A DNA stretch of 64,000 bases from contig CM070720.1 of assembly GCA_036346275.1 (NCBI GenBank), forward strand, positions 7,665,278-7,729,277, read 5' to 3'. This DNA is from Otatea glauca. Lineage: Eukaryota; Streptophyta; Magnoliopsida; Poales; Poaceae. Positions within the stretch are counted from its first letter, which is position 1, and each line of letters opens with the position of its first letter. The position numbers and the translations under genes were made by a program. A model generated the notes under the pieces. It did not search any database, was not told the DNA's origin, and saw nothing but the letters and a program-made list of their open reading frames with translations. Below are positions 43,541-54,433 of the stretch, in pieces.

Positions 43541-44066
43541 AGTTGAGTGAGTGGCAGAGGTTAGGAAAAACCTTCTTACTGCCCTGTGTAGGCAGAAAAG
43601 TTATGCTGGTGTGAGAAGACGAGAGTTGGAATTTGAGGTGGGTGATCGTGTTCTTTTGAGGGTGTCTCCCACCAAGGGTGTGGTTCATTTTGGCAACAAA
43701 GGAAAGCTTAACCCGAGGTATGTTGGGCCATGCCCTATTGTTGCTTGGGTTGGAAAATTAGCTAATAGATTGGAGCCTCCAAAATCAATGAAAGGAGTGC
43801 ATAATGTGTTTCATGTATCTATGTTGAGGAATTACTTGCACGACCCGAAACTTGTTATTCCGCTTAAGCCGCTAGTGATTGAGCAAAGTCTCACTTTTGA
43901 GTCACAGCTAGTGCAAATTTTAGGGGAATCTGAGCGGGTATTGACGAATAGAACCCTAAAATTTATCAAGGTGTTATGGTCGCATCAGTCAGAATGAGAA
44001 GCGACTTGCGAGATGGAGTCTCGCATGCGTGAGAAGTATCCAGGGTTCTTCTTAGAGAGTATGTGA
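43541..44066 (+). pseudogene. Integrase C-terminus with chromodomain-like tail
   Basis: The frame 43551-43997 covers the GPY/F-type part (GDRVLLRVSPTKGV, GKLNPRYVGPCPIV, VHNVFHVSMLRNY) and the start of a chromodomain (VQILGESERVLTNRT, IKVLWSHQS). After one stop the tail continues as EATCEMESRMREKYPGFF, the chromodomain C-terminal helix of Tekay-type elements. In the family this domain steers integration toward heterochromatin. Confidence 0.85.
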
Positions 44067-44137
44067 TGTGATTTATTTTCCTTGTTATCTATGTTTCGGT
44101 ATAGTGGCGTGCTTTGAATTCGGGGTCAAATTCTGCT

Positions 44138-44150
44138 AAGGAGGGAAGAA
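44138..44150 (+). promoter_or_regulatory. Polypurine tract of the chromovirus
   Basis: AAGGAGGGAAGAA lies immediately before the LTR start TGTAATATC and primes plus-strand cDNA. Confidence 0.88.
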
Positions 44151-45047
44151 TGTAATATCACAGGAAGTCATGATTTATTTGTGGAGACTATTTTGGGTTG
44201 TTTTGGGTAGGTTTGGACAGCTTTGGACTGATTTTGACCTTTAGGGTTTGTTTTTTAGCCCTCTGAGGTGGATTTTGGCCCACGTGGGACAGGTTTTCTT
44301 GCCAAACCCTAGCCCACCCCTCTTCTCCTCTTGGCCACACCACATCCTCCCCACAGCCCCAATTCCAGCCGCCACCTCCCCCTTTGATGCCCTTTACGCA
44401 CCAGCCATCTTCCCCCTCCTCTCTTCATCCACCCGAGCAACCCTCCCCTCCTCCCCCGCTCCCCTATGCCCCAGCCTCCCACAGCACCCTTGCATTCCTC
44501 CTTGTGTGGATTTTGCCCTAGTGTTGCCCTTGGTGCAGGTTGGCTGCGAGGAGAGGTGTTGATCGCTCGATATGAAGGAAGGGAATCACAATCATTGTTG
44601 ATCCAATGACTCTTTGGGTGAAGGTAAAATTGTAGGTTGTTTTGGTGGTATGGGTACTGTAATTGGGTGGTGTTGGTGCTAAATTAGGGTGAATATATGG
44701 TGTTTATCCCTAGTAGATGTGGTTTAGTTGATTACCCGTGTTTGTGGCTTATTCATATAATGTTGTGCATGTATTTTGTTATTGACTATGGTCATTCCTT
44801 GCTATACCTTGCAATTGAAATTTGGCCTAGATGTTAAGGTTGGTGCTTGCTGAAATTGAGATATATTTTGGTAAAATATTATGGTGGATGTCATGTTTCA
44901 TTCTTTGTTGAAAATATCTTAAGGTTGTTGTACAGTGTCTAGTAAGCAAGTATGATGTTGCTGAAATTTTTTATTAATGATGGTTTAATACTAGTGCTGA
45001 GGCATGGTTAAGTGACATTTTGGGAACATGGGTTCTAGGGTGTTACA
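44151..45047 (+). repeat. Chromovirus 3' LTR
   Basis: This LTR is 897 bp. It begins TGTAATATCACAGGAAG, ends TTCTAGGGTGTTACA, and follows a PPT directly. The C-rich middle (44290-44510) is the part also present in the 5' fragment at 41500-41635. Confidence 0.9.
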
Positions 45048-45722
45048 CAGCTAAACCCTCTGGAACTGACCATATATGCCCCAAAACTCGATCTGAAGAT
45101 CAGATCTAGAACAGTCTGAAAATAGTCTACCCAAAACAACTCGGTGATCAACTAAACCACATCTACTAGGGACAAACACCATATCTTCACCCTAATACAG
45201 CATCAATAGCCCCCCCAATTACAGTACCCATGCTACCAAAATCAACCTAAAATATACCTTCTCCTGAAGAGTCATTGGATCAACTACGACGACAACGATC
45301 CTCTCCCTTTGGATCACAAGATCTGCTCCTCTCCTTACAACCAAACTCCACCAAAGGCAGCAATGGGTCAAGAGCTGCGCAAGGAGGAAGGCAAAGGGTG
45401 CTGGGGTGTCAGGGAATGCGCAAGGAGGAAAAGGGTGCAGGCTGCAATGGAGGAGAGAAGGGCTTCTCGGGGAGGAAGAGGAGGGGATGCACCTGCTGCA
45501 AAGGGCAGGGAGAGGAAGCAGCTAGGTGTGGGGAAAGTTTGGGTGCGGCATGGGAGTGATGGGAGGGGATGGGCTTGGGTTAGGCATAATCCCCTATATC
45601 TCAAGGGGGGCCAACCCTCAGAATGCCCAAAAATAGTCTCTCATGGCCTAAAATAGCCAGTCCAACCCACGACAGGAAAAGAAAACCCTAACATTTCTCA
45701 CCATTCTCTCTAAGATATTACA
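45048..45722 (-). repeat. Inverted, truncated relative of the chromovirus LTR
   Basis: The reverse complement starts TGTAATATCTTAGAG at 45722. It later matches the upright LTR through CAATGACTCTT(T/C), GGTA(T/C)...GGGTACTGTAATTGGG and TAGTAGATGTGGTTTAGTTGAT. It lacks the normal TGTTACA-side end. It directly abuts the upright LTR, making a head-on inverted pair. Open frames in it are fortuitous. Confidence 0.82.
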
Positions 45723-46780
45723 CAAAGTTCTACTCAAATCTAAAGCTATGCTTTGATATTCCATAAATTGTCAAGTTAAATTAAAAATGTGGTTTATACT
45801 AGGCGAGAATGGTTGACTGGTGGTTGATGGGATATTGAAAAGCTCGTCTGGTCAGTTAAGGACCGGTCTATGAGCTACTGAATATAAAGCGTTACTATAC
45901 TACCACAAGTCTGATATGGGTTAAACCTGACTATCCATTTTGAAATTTTCCATTATTAGTTGTGCCATTGGGATAAATGTGAGGTTAGTTAGACCACCAC
46001 ACAACTCAAGAGGGGGCTTCTGACTAGGGTGGTTTTAATCCTATAAGTGATGGAATCTTAGCAGGCATGACTACATGGCATGGAGCCTTATAAGGGACCT
46101 TGTTATGATTTTCTCTACCGCACATCAAAGGAAGTATGTATTTTGGTAAAAGGACATAATCATGTCTTGTAGGTAAAGTTGTACAACCTCTATAGAGTGC
46201 AAAACAAGTCAATTAGCTGAACTCTCGGTCATGGGCATGTTGAACAAGCTTTCACATATTAGAATTTCATATTACAAAAATAATTTCAGAAAAATTAAAT
46301 TTCTGATAGAGTGATTCCATTGAATTTAAAATGGAGTGATTCCAGTTTGGCAAAATTGGTTTAGTCTAAGATAGATCATGTGATAAAAGATGTTTAAAAA
46401 TGAAATATTCTTTAAGTAAAATTATGCAGTTGAAAATTACTTAGAATATCTAAAAACTTACTGCTTTGTGCAAAATTTAACCATATTGCCTTCCTTTGCT
46501 ACCTTAGCATTAATAATACTTCTAGTACTCACCTTCCTTTACTCTATTGTTTTAGAGGAGTATTACGATAGTGAGGACCAGGAGGACTAGACCGCTTCTA
46601 GTACTCACCTTCCTTTACTCTATTAGGCTTTACTACTATTTCATTTTCTTCCTCTACAATACTTTTATTTGGCCTGCGTGCCACTTATAATATAACTCTA
46701 AATATTTAAATTAATGAAGTATGTTTGATATGTTGTCATATCATCCCGACCGTGTGTACTAGCTTTTCCTAGACTATAGT
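45723..46780 (+). mobile_element. Remnant of non-autonomous LTR retrotransposon, second copy
   Basis: No coding is present. It shares the ordered landmarks listed for 5351-7090. A CTAGTACTCACCTTCCTTTACTCTATT segment is duplicated at about 46522 and 46598. Termini are unclear. Confidence 0.45.
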
Positions 46781-46786
46781 ACTGTA

Positions 46787-47030
46787 TCTATACCCCTTTA
46801 TAATGCACCTAATCATTTTTTTCTACGTCCACCCTAAATAGTGCACCCCACTAGAGATGGCCCAACCTTCGTGCACCCAGCGAAACGTCCCCAGAAATTT
46901 ACCTCCATCAAAATTAACATCTCAGATCTTTCCTCAGCTTTACTCACCCACATCCAATGGCCATTGTTTAGTGTGTCTAATCATCCTGGAATTAAGGGAA
47001 TTATTAAGTCCATAATATTGTGCAAATGCG
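46787..47030 (+). repeat. Helitron 5' end, copy 1
   Basis: It shares about 245 bp with 51541-51787, including TTTTTTCTACGTCCACCCTAAAT, CTAGAGATGGCC, CATCTC(A/G)GATCTTTCCTCAG and TTAGTGTG(T/C)CTAATC. Both copies then enter GC-rich, exon-like leader DNA. Confidence 0.85.
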
Positions 47031-47049
47031 ACCCGGATTTCCATCGATT

Positions 47050-47410
47050 CGGTCTCCACCAGAAACACTTCTGAACGCCCCCCACCAGAGGTCTCAAGCG
47101 CCCCCCACCCCCCTCGAGCGCCTGGACAAACCGTCCCCCTCCCGCTTCGGTCTCCAGCGCCCCCCGCGCGAGCGCCTAGCCAGCCCGTCCCCCTCTCGAT
47201 CCGGTCTCCAACGCCCCCGTAGCTCCCGCTTGGATTTCCCTCGCTCAGCCCACCTCCTCCCGATCCGGTCTCAAGCGCCCCCACAGCCCCGCCGATTTCC
47301 TCGCCACCCGCCCCTCTCGATCCTGTCTCCAACGCCCCCACAGCCCACTGCCCGGATTTCGCTCGCTCAGCCCGGCCCCCTCCCGATCCGGATTCCCTTC
47401 CCTCCGATCC
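47050..47410 (+). repeat. GC-rich minisatellite, unit about 60 bp
   Basis: The phrase CGGTCTC(C/A)A(A/G)CGCCCCC recurs at about 47086, 47148, 47203, 47264 and 47324. Each copy is followed by variable text and often by a TCGCTCAGCCC or AGCGCC block. Long frames here on either strand are products of the repeat. It sits just inside Helitron 5' copy 1. Confidence 0.7.
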
Positions 47411-48644
47411 GGATTGGATTGATTGATGCCCTTCCGAAGGAAACAATTCTTCAATTCGTCAAGATGATTGATTGATGCCCTTCCGAAGGAAGCAAATCTC
47501 CTTTCGACAAGATGAGTTTCTTCTCGACTCTTTCCCTTGTATCGCTATCTTCCGGTTGCTACATAGCCCATCTATTTCGTGTTGCTCCCATTTATTGCTG
47601 TTTCTTGCGGGGCTAGGAATTTGGGCGGCGGCGGAGTGCCCTAGAGTCAGTTTCTTCAGTCAGTGCTTGGAGAAGAGGAAGACAAAAGCACAGCCACATT
47701 TGCATCCCCTTTACCAGAGGTATCCATCCATTTCCACCTTACCAGTAGTTAAGTTTTTTGTTCTTATGTTCTTACGTGTTGTCGCTTGCCAGCATTTGAA
47801 AAAATTCATATGCTGAATGTGTATAGTTGTATACTGAATGTGAGAAATGTTTGGGTGAGAGTGAAGGTAAGAAGCATACGCTCTGATGTCCAAGTTTTCA
47901 TGTGGCCCATAGTTTTAATGAAATGCAATTGTCATTGCGAAATAAATCCGATAATTATATTTGTCACTACGTGATTGTGTGAGCCCCCCTTTGGTCTTGT
48001 AGCTTCTGGGGTAGAATAGATAAGATTTAGGTCAGATGTGATACAACTAGTCTTGAAAAATGCTGCTCTTTGGATAAAAGAGAGTAAGGGATTCTTGTGA
48101 TTTTTGTTGTGCTATAGGGGATGGGTGTGTCGCTGACCCAGTAGGTGCAGCATATGCAAGAGTTCTTGGGGGAAGTGTTAGCCAAATTTGATAACTTGTT
48201 TATTCTTTCTGGTTTCTTCCGATCCTAGCATCCTACATTACTATTTTCGATTAGTACTATACCATTTACATTTGAGGTATGGGGCGTTTGGTTGTTGTGG
48301 ACAACACAGGTAGGTTGACTCTGACAAATAAGGTGATGTATTTTGAGGCTTTTGGCAAAATTTCATATGAACCTGCATTGAAGGTCTAACTTTCAGGCAC
48401 TAAAATAGAACAGCAAGTTAAGCCATCTTCAACAAGTCCTTGAGACTAGAACAATTCATTAAAGAGAGATTCAGCAAAGCTCACAAATGTACACTTCTCA
48501 TATAACATGTACAAGAAATCACTATGAAAGAACAGCATAAATTTAGCATTACACAGAGGCTCTCAAGTTAATTTCTATTATAGCAATCTTTGAAACGAAA
48601 CCTGGAACCAAAAGAAAAGGGGATGGGTTACAGAAAGTGCTTAC
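47411..48644. other. Helitron interior, no gene recognised
   Basis: A 28-bp phrase TTGATTGATGCCCTTCCGAAGGAA is duplicated at about 47418 and 47467. A frame at 47475-47816 has a hydrophobic N-terminal half but no family match. Text between 47700 and 48400 looks intron-like (T-rich plus strand). Confidence 0.35.
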
Positions 48645-49575
48645 AATAAATCCTTTCAAATTGATGTGCTCATATGTTTCAAGGTGCTTGTTGCGCTCAT
48701 ACACCACTTCCGCAAGCTGAGGGACATAATGGCCTGTTGTATCAAAGTTGGTCAGTGTCTGATCCTTCAAAATTGTGCTACATGTGTGAAACACATTAGA
48801 TGTTGTGGATTGCTACATAGGCCTTCATTTTTGTGTGACATTAGGATAACCACCATGCTAAAATCTCAATACTTTCACTGTACATTTTATTGCATCAGCC
48901 ACTTCTCTACTCTTAGAACCTTTTTTTAAATACTGTTTGACCCTTAATAAGAATATTTGGGTTCTGTGACAACAGCAAACAAAAAGAAAGATTCCAATTC
49001 GAAGTAAAGTTAGCTGTATTTTTTCATAGAATAACCCCCATCAACTTGTTTCAGGACCTATGGTAGTAGTGGGATCCATGTATTGGTGTGGACTGAAGAC
49101 GGTAGGGAATAGGATCTATACATGTTTTATACGCTAACACTTTTGAGTAGCGAATAGTGGGGAGTGGAAAGATAGAGGATTTATTCCTGTTTTGCATGGT
49201 TACACTACTCATGAACAAAAGGAAAAAGCTATATCTTTTGTATCTTTTGCTTGTGGGCTTATTCAAGTTTGCTATTTTTATGTTGGAAGAAAGGGAGTTG
49301 TCTGCCCCCTTACCTGCATAGCTCTCACCTGAGATGTAGAAGTCATGGTTCTTGTACTGAGGAAACCTCTTGAACCAATTCATCAAAAAGGTGTACGTGT
49401 CCTCAGCTGCACCAGTCGAAAATTTAAGTTAACGAACAGAGTCACATAAAACTTTTCAGACTTTCTGAACAGTAAAGATCATTCATGAGACAAGGATCAA
49501 TACCAACAAAGCCATCTTCAACGTTGTCTAGGTCAGAGGAGGTATTAGTGTAGGAGACTCCAAGAACAACAAAGT
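48645..49575 (-). pseudogene. Serine carboxypeptidase-like (S10) gene fragment, three exons, inside Helitron
   Basis: Three minus-strand exons join in phase across GT-AG introns. Exon a (about 49575-49504) gives GVSYTNTSSDLDN. Exon b (49406-49314) gives EDTYTFLMNWFKRFPQY and GESYAG. Exon c (48733-48645) gives HYVPQLAEVVYERN and INLKGFI. GESYAG holds the nucleophile Ser of the S10 peptidase family, and the order matches plant SCPL proteins. These are secreted or vacuolar enzymes that cleave C-terminal residues or transfer acyl groups. The signal peptide, N-terminal third and the regions with catalytic Asp and His are missing, so this is a captured fragment. The coding sequence seen is free of stops, which suggests fairly recent capture. 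Confidence 0.88.
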
Positions 49576-49579
49576 GTTA

Positions 49580-51540
49580 GAAGAAGAAAAATGAAACCAC
49601 ACCTTTATTCCATCTTATTTGTTGAACTCCAAACTCATTGCCTTTGTACATTCTTGTTTAAAAGTTTGCTATCCTATTTCAGAGTTGTTTAGCCTGGCAA
49701 TTAGCAATTTATCAACAAGCTTTTGTAGGTTTGTCATTAGCAGATCACTTCTCAACATCAATGACAATGGTTTTGTTCCAGGGATATTTCAACAAAGTGA
49801 AAAAAAATACATCAGAAACATGTGCTATTTGATGAATGGATTATGTATTTTGGTGTGAAAATTGGGTTGCATAAAATCAGCAAACTTAGGACTACATGGA
49901 GAATTAATTCTGTAGTGGTGGATAAAATATATAATGATTCTATTTTAGTGTTCTGGGTCATGTTTTTGTACATTTCAGTGAACCCAATGTTTTAGGTGAG
50001 TCTTGAAATTTTATATTTTGCCAGGAAGTTATGGTCAGTTTATTTGCATTAGGGAGTGGTTTTGCTTAAAGTTAGTTTACAGTGAGGATTTCAAATGCAG
50101 AACAATAGCAGGTTGGAGCTGTAAACTGCTGTCCTATGGGTGCAGACTGGTTTTGATAAGTCATCTTTTGCTAGCATACCAATCTATTAGATGACGTTAT
50201 CATTTCTGGATTGTTTTAAGGTAATATAGTTTGGATCTTTTACTGTCTTGTGAGATGCAGCCTTTTGATGTTTAGGGTTTGGAAAACCCTGAAGAGCTTA
50301 ATTGTAATGTTCTTTTATGTGTGCAGTACTACAGAAATCTTACTCAGCTGGAATCTTGAGGCTTGTTATTGTTACAAGTAGCCATTTCTGGATTACTTTA
50401 AGGTAAATTTTTTATCATGTCTGGATTGCTTTTAGGAAATATTTTGTTTTTGATCATTGCACATATAGAAACTTACTCAATTGTATTGTTGTTCTTTTAT
50501 GGCCAGTACTACACAAAACTGAGTGAAAAACTTTTCATATTCGTGGTGGAGCATCGATTGCTGGAATCTTGAGGTTTGTTATTGTTGCAAGTAGCCATTT
50601 TGGGCAGCTTTACTTGTTTACCATTCCATGCTTATATTGCTTGAGAGTTTGGACAATATAAAATATTGGAGTTTACAATTCGCAAGGTGGATATTTAATC
50701 AAACTTACTGTGCTCAGGGGGATAATAAAGTTATATATAACTTTAGTTATAACTCAAAATTTCTTATCAGAATTAACTACCATAGAAAAAAAATCCGAAA
50801 CCCACATCTCTATCACCTAATCCCTACTAACCTATGCTGTTAAGTGCTTCGCCTGAAGATGATTGCCACAATCTATAGTTCTGTCAAAATCCAATCTTCT
50901 CTATCATTTCTAGCAAAAATTTTATGGTTAATTGCCACTTCACCAATAAACACCCTCCGCTAATAAGCTAACCAATTTTGTAATGCCCGTGCGTGGGTTA
51001 GATTGTCAAGAGTTTGGGCTTGGGACTAAAATCTATTACAGTTCGTTTGCAGGACTGTTTACAAATGTCTTAGCTTCACAAATTTGATGTCCGGTGTTTA
51101 CATGAGAAGAGCTAGCACAATGTCCATAATTCAGAAGGTCAAAAGGAGTATTACCTCGTGGTACGTCTGCCATGGGTCTGGTTCAGCTAATGTGCATGCA
51201 TAAAGCAAGGTTTGCAGCAAAGTTGTGTGCAACAGCACAGTAATAAGCTTAGGATCGACTATAAAAGATTAGACCTTAAACTCGGATGGTAGGTGCATGG
51301 AGACGACACAGTAAGAAAAGCATCTAGAGGCTTAAGTTGTCCGAAACTTAGTATATTGGGTTACTTTAGCGACACTTCTGGATGAATTACGGAAAGAAAT
51401 GTTAAGAATATGAAAATTTGAAATTAATGCTTATCATATCGTATTTTTATGTACTACAAATGTTCATAAATACTACCATGGATCCCTAAAAAGTTAGCTG
51501 GAAATTTGTAAGGGTATATCTACGTATTCACTATTCAAAA
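49580..51540. other. Helitron interior, no gene recognised
   Basis: The text is intron-like and AT-rich. A block of about 70-180 bp is duplicated: CAGTACTACA(G/C)A(A)A..., then GGAATCTTGAGG(C/T)TTGTTATTGTT(A/G)CAAGTAGCCATTT at about 50325-50396 and 50504-50605. A TTTCTGGATT block recurs three times between 50200 and 50440. No frame has family similarity. Confidence 0.4.
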
Positions 51541-51787
51541 TCTATACCCCTTTATAATGCACGTAAGCAATTTTTTCTACGTCCACCCTAAATAATGCAC
51601 CTCACTAGAGATGGCCTAACGTTCTTGCACCCAACAAAATGTCCCCCGAAACTTGCATTCATCAAAATGAACATCTCGGATCTTTCCTCAGTTTTACTCA
51701 CACACATCCGATGGCTATTATTTAGTGTGCCTAATCTTCCTCGAATTAAGGAAATTAAGTCCATAATTAAGTTCATATTGTACAAAT
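51541..51787 (+). repeat. Helitron 5' end, copy 2
   Basis: It begins TCTATACCCC after an A. It matches copy 1 over about 245 bp. It is followed by GC-rich leader-like DNA (51800-52030) that parallels, but is not the same as, the DNA behind copy 1. Confidence 0.85.
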
Positions 51788-52718
51788 GAGAAGTAAGTCA
51801 TATTCACCTTCGGCCGAAATGCCTCCTATCCCCTTCGGCCGGATGGAAACCAATTGGTTTCCTTCCCCCACCCTTCCATCGATTCCATCTCCACGCGTAC
51901 GCCTCCGACCTGTTTCCATCGACCCAAGCCCCCGTGCGAGCGCCATTTCCGTCGCTCAGGCCGCCGCCCTCCGGATCCCATCTCCAGCACCCCCCCACGC
52001 GTGCGCTCGGACAGTCTGCCCACCTCCCGATCCTTCTAATTGTCAGTTGCCGAGAATTTTCTGTCCAGATTTTAGCTAGTGTTTTATCCTGCTGTTCACA
52101 GCTCTTCAAAATTTTGTTATAAGTGACACTCAGATGACACTCTCCCAACCCAATATCTATTCAAAAACTAACAGCTCTTCCATTATGTATTTGGTATCTG
52201 TGGCCAACAGACATCCACTGTTTTACTGTTGGATCAGAACGGAAAAAAAAAACTTTCCTTCCCATGTATTTCCGATTACATTTTTCTAGAACAAAATTTT
52301 ACATAAAACACGTTACAAGCTTTACATCCACAAACATATAACAAAGAAAGTAGAACTAGGCTGGTTGTGGACTCTGTTACCTTTTTGGGAAGCAGACAGT
52401 AAACCGGTTGTTCCCAGAATCTACTGGAAAAATCCTGACTCAGCCCAAAATGCAAATGGTAGTAACTCATTAGGCTGGTTTGACCACAAAAAGGTGGAAA
52501 CCAGCAACTTCCCACTGGTATTCTGAGCGTTCTCACGCCCACATTCTTGCTTTCTTTTAAGTGCAAACATACACCACTCCCCATAGAACATGTACTGGGA
52601 TGTCTGACCAATGTAAAATACCGAAATACTTTGCATACAAGACACTTCTAAAATTCTATGGTTACACTCCGTAGTGCAGCAAAATGAGACTAATGAAAAT
52701 GTACATTCACGAGCATAC

Positions 52719-52835
52719 CATTCACTATCATAATCTGTAGGATTCATGGAACTCTTAATCATCAGATGCATAACAGCCATGAGCCTTAGATACATGTCAT
52801 CATTAAATAGAGATTGTGCTTGAACATAAAGATCT
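52719..52835 (-). pseudogene. Captured exon of an unidentified gene inside Helitron
   Basis: On the minus strand a CAG acceptor precedes an open 117-bp segment reading DLYVQAQSLFNDDMYLRLMA, then IKSSMNPTDYDSE, closed by a GTATGC donor. The segment has the codon texture of a real exon and the flanks are intron-like. A second protein-like stretch (52680-52430 minus) may be another exon. I cannot name the family. Its minus orientation agrees with the carboxypeptidase fragment to the left. Confidence 0.45.
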
Positions 52836-52945
52836 CTGCATGGATGAAACACGATTAGTAGCTCATTGTAACATATGAAACTTACAAGAAAAAATGGCAG
52901 TTCTAAAAATTACCAAGACCACGAAGGACCTCTTGCTTCACTAAA

Positions 52946-53359
52946 GGTTGATATTCATTAGCGATTGATTCATTACTTGCTTGTCTTTTAACATGCCAAT
53001 GCTGTTTAGATCTTTATTATTGCAACAGATATTCTCCTGCCTTGGGAATATCAACCGATTGCACCTTTGAGTTAGCAGGTTTGTCCCGAAATCCCATAGG
53101 GTGTGTTGTTAGTAAATTATTTAGTTAAGCTTACTTCTTGATAAACAAGCTGGAATCATGAGTATAATTTCCAAATTGTTTAGTTTGTTTTACTTAAGGA
53201 AAGTTGGTGAGATATTATCAGAAGATCTGTTATGTGTGGCATTTTTTTGTTGTTTTCTAGATATGAGTCTCATGTTTCCACAATCGGTTGATATTCATTA
53301 GCGATTGATTCATTCTTGATTAGCACTCATTAGGACACCAATAAGTAATTTGATGATTA
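52946..53359 (+). repeat. 414-bp direct repeat, copy 1
   Basis: It is nearly identical to 53704-54116, starting GGTTGATATTCATTAGCGATTG and ending TAATTTGATGATTA. A sub-block TGGCATTTTTTTGTTGTTTTC...CAATCGGTTGATATTC also occurs a third time at 53655-53740. The spacing is 758 bp. Confidence 0.9.
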
Positions 53360-53597
53360 TATGTGTCTGTTCATTCATTTCCATTCCAAAGGTAAACCAC
53401 TCTCAAATAATGAGAGCAAGTTAATTAATCCAAACAGGCCTACCAAATCTTTCAATCTTTTCTTATCACTGCAAGATCACATTTCTCTAAAAAGAAAAAT
53501 CAGCACGCATTATACAATGCACTTACACCGGGCTTAAGACAAACGCAGATATATGCAAAGAAAGCCTACAAATCTGCATCGTAATTTTTGGTGCCCA

Positions 53598-53650
53598 TGC
53601 TAACGCTACGACGGTAGTACACCCGCTTATCAATTAAATGAGAAGATCAA
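53598..53650 (-). repeat. Inverted copy of the Helitron 3'-end region
   Basis: GCCCATGCTAACGCTACGAC and TACACCCGCTTATCAATTAA are the reverse complement of the segment at about 55183-55233 just before the CTAG end, with a few changes. The CTAG itself is not kept (GGGCACCAAAAAT on the minus strand). Confidence 0.85.
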
Positions 53651-53703
53651 TGCGTGGCATTTTTTTGTTGTTTTCTAGATATGAGTCTCATGTTTCCACA
53701 ATC

Positions 53704-54116
53704 GGTTGATATTCATTAGCGATTGATTCATTACTTGATTGTGTTTTAACATGCCAATACTGTTTAGATCTTTACTATTGCAACAGATATTCTCCTGCCT
53801 TGGGAATATCAACCAATTGCACCTTTGAGTTAGCAGGTTTGTCCCGAAATCCCATAGGGTGTGTTGTTAGTAAATTATTTAGTTAAGCTTACTTCTTGAT
53901 AAACATGCTGGAATCATGAGTATAATTTCCAAATTGTTTAGTTTGTTTTACTTAAGGAAAGTTGGTGAGATATTATCAGAAGATCTGTTATGTGTGGCAT
54001 TTTTTTGTTGTTTTCTAGATATGAGTCTCATGTTTCCACAATCGGTTGATATTCATTAGTGATTGATTCATTCTTGATTAGCACTCATAGGACACCAATA
54101 AGTAATTTGATGATTA
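53704..54116 (+). repeat. 414-bp direct repeat, copy 2
   Basis: It is the partner of 52946-53359. It runs directly into the helicase tail, so its right edge is probably helicase-intron or upstream Helitron sequence. Confidence 0.9.
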
Positions 54117-54433
54117 GCAGGCTCACGGGTGTTCATACCAAGGATCCTATGTCTCCCTCGGATGATATTTCACTTCCTTTCAAGTTTAAGAGAAAACAAT
54201 TCTCAATACGCCTAAGTTTTGCAATGACCATAAATAAAGCGCAGGGACAAACCATCCCAAATGTTGGGATCTACCTTCCAGAACCTGTGTTCTCACATGG
54301 ACAACTTTATGTTGCATTGTCACAGGGTGTCTCGAGGCAAACAACAAAAATTTTGGTAAAGCCAAATAAAGAATTAGATCCTACAGGAAAGAGCACCACG
54401 AATATTGTCTATCAAGATGTCCTGGATTGGTGA
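54116..54433 (+). pseudogene. Helitron helicase (PIF1-like) C-terminal end
   Basis: The frame reads RLTGVHTKDP, then FKFKRKQFSIRLSFAMTINK, AQGQTIPNVGIYLPEPVFSH and GQLYVALSQGVSR, ending at a TGA (54431-54433). This is the last part of the superfamily-1 PIF1-type helicase of the Rep/Helicase protein, with the conserved NKAQGQT and VALSxGVSR motifs near the C-terminus. The ATPase N-terminal motifs and the Rep nuclease are missing. The protein drives rolling-circle transposition. Only a relic is present, so movement would need another copy. Confidence 0.92.

Larger units (their letters stand above)
41430..45047 (+). mobile_element. Internally deleted Tekay-type chromovirus (Ty3-gypsy)
   Basis: A short LTR fragment (about 41500-41635) matches the 3' LTR (44245-44375). 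It joins directly to the middle of RT, so PBS, Gag, protease and the first part of RT are missing. RT, RNase H, integrase and a chromodomain-like end follow in order, then a PPT and a full 3' LTR. The chromodomain-type tail and LTR style place it with Tekay (Del) chromoviruses. Confidence 0.85.

Noticed and set aside
45275..45656. Two plus frames (94 and 115 codons) in GC-rich DNA
   Set aside because: They lie inside the inverted chromovirus LTR and show no conserved motif.
46940..47475. Frames of 168 and 151 codons on opposite strands
   Set aside because: Both are read-throughs of the 60-bp GC-rich minisatellite.
49900..49925. TTCTGTAGTGGTGG as the missing second CACTA terminus
   Set aside because: No ACCGTCTGTGAT subterminal repeats next to it, and it lies inside the Helitron.
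50990..51010. GCCCGTGCGTGGG as an inverted Helitron 3' end
   Set aside because: Too short, and no CTAG or hairpin in the right place.
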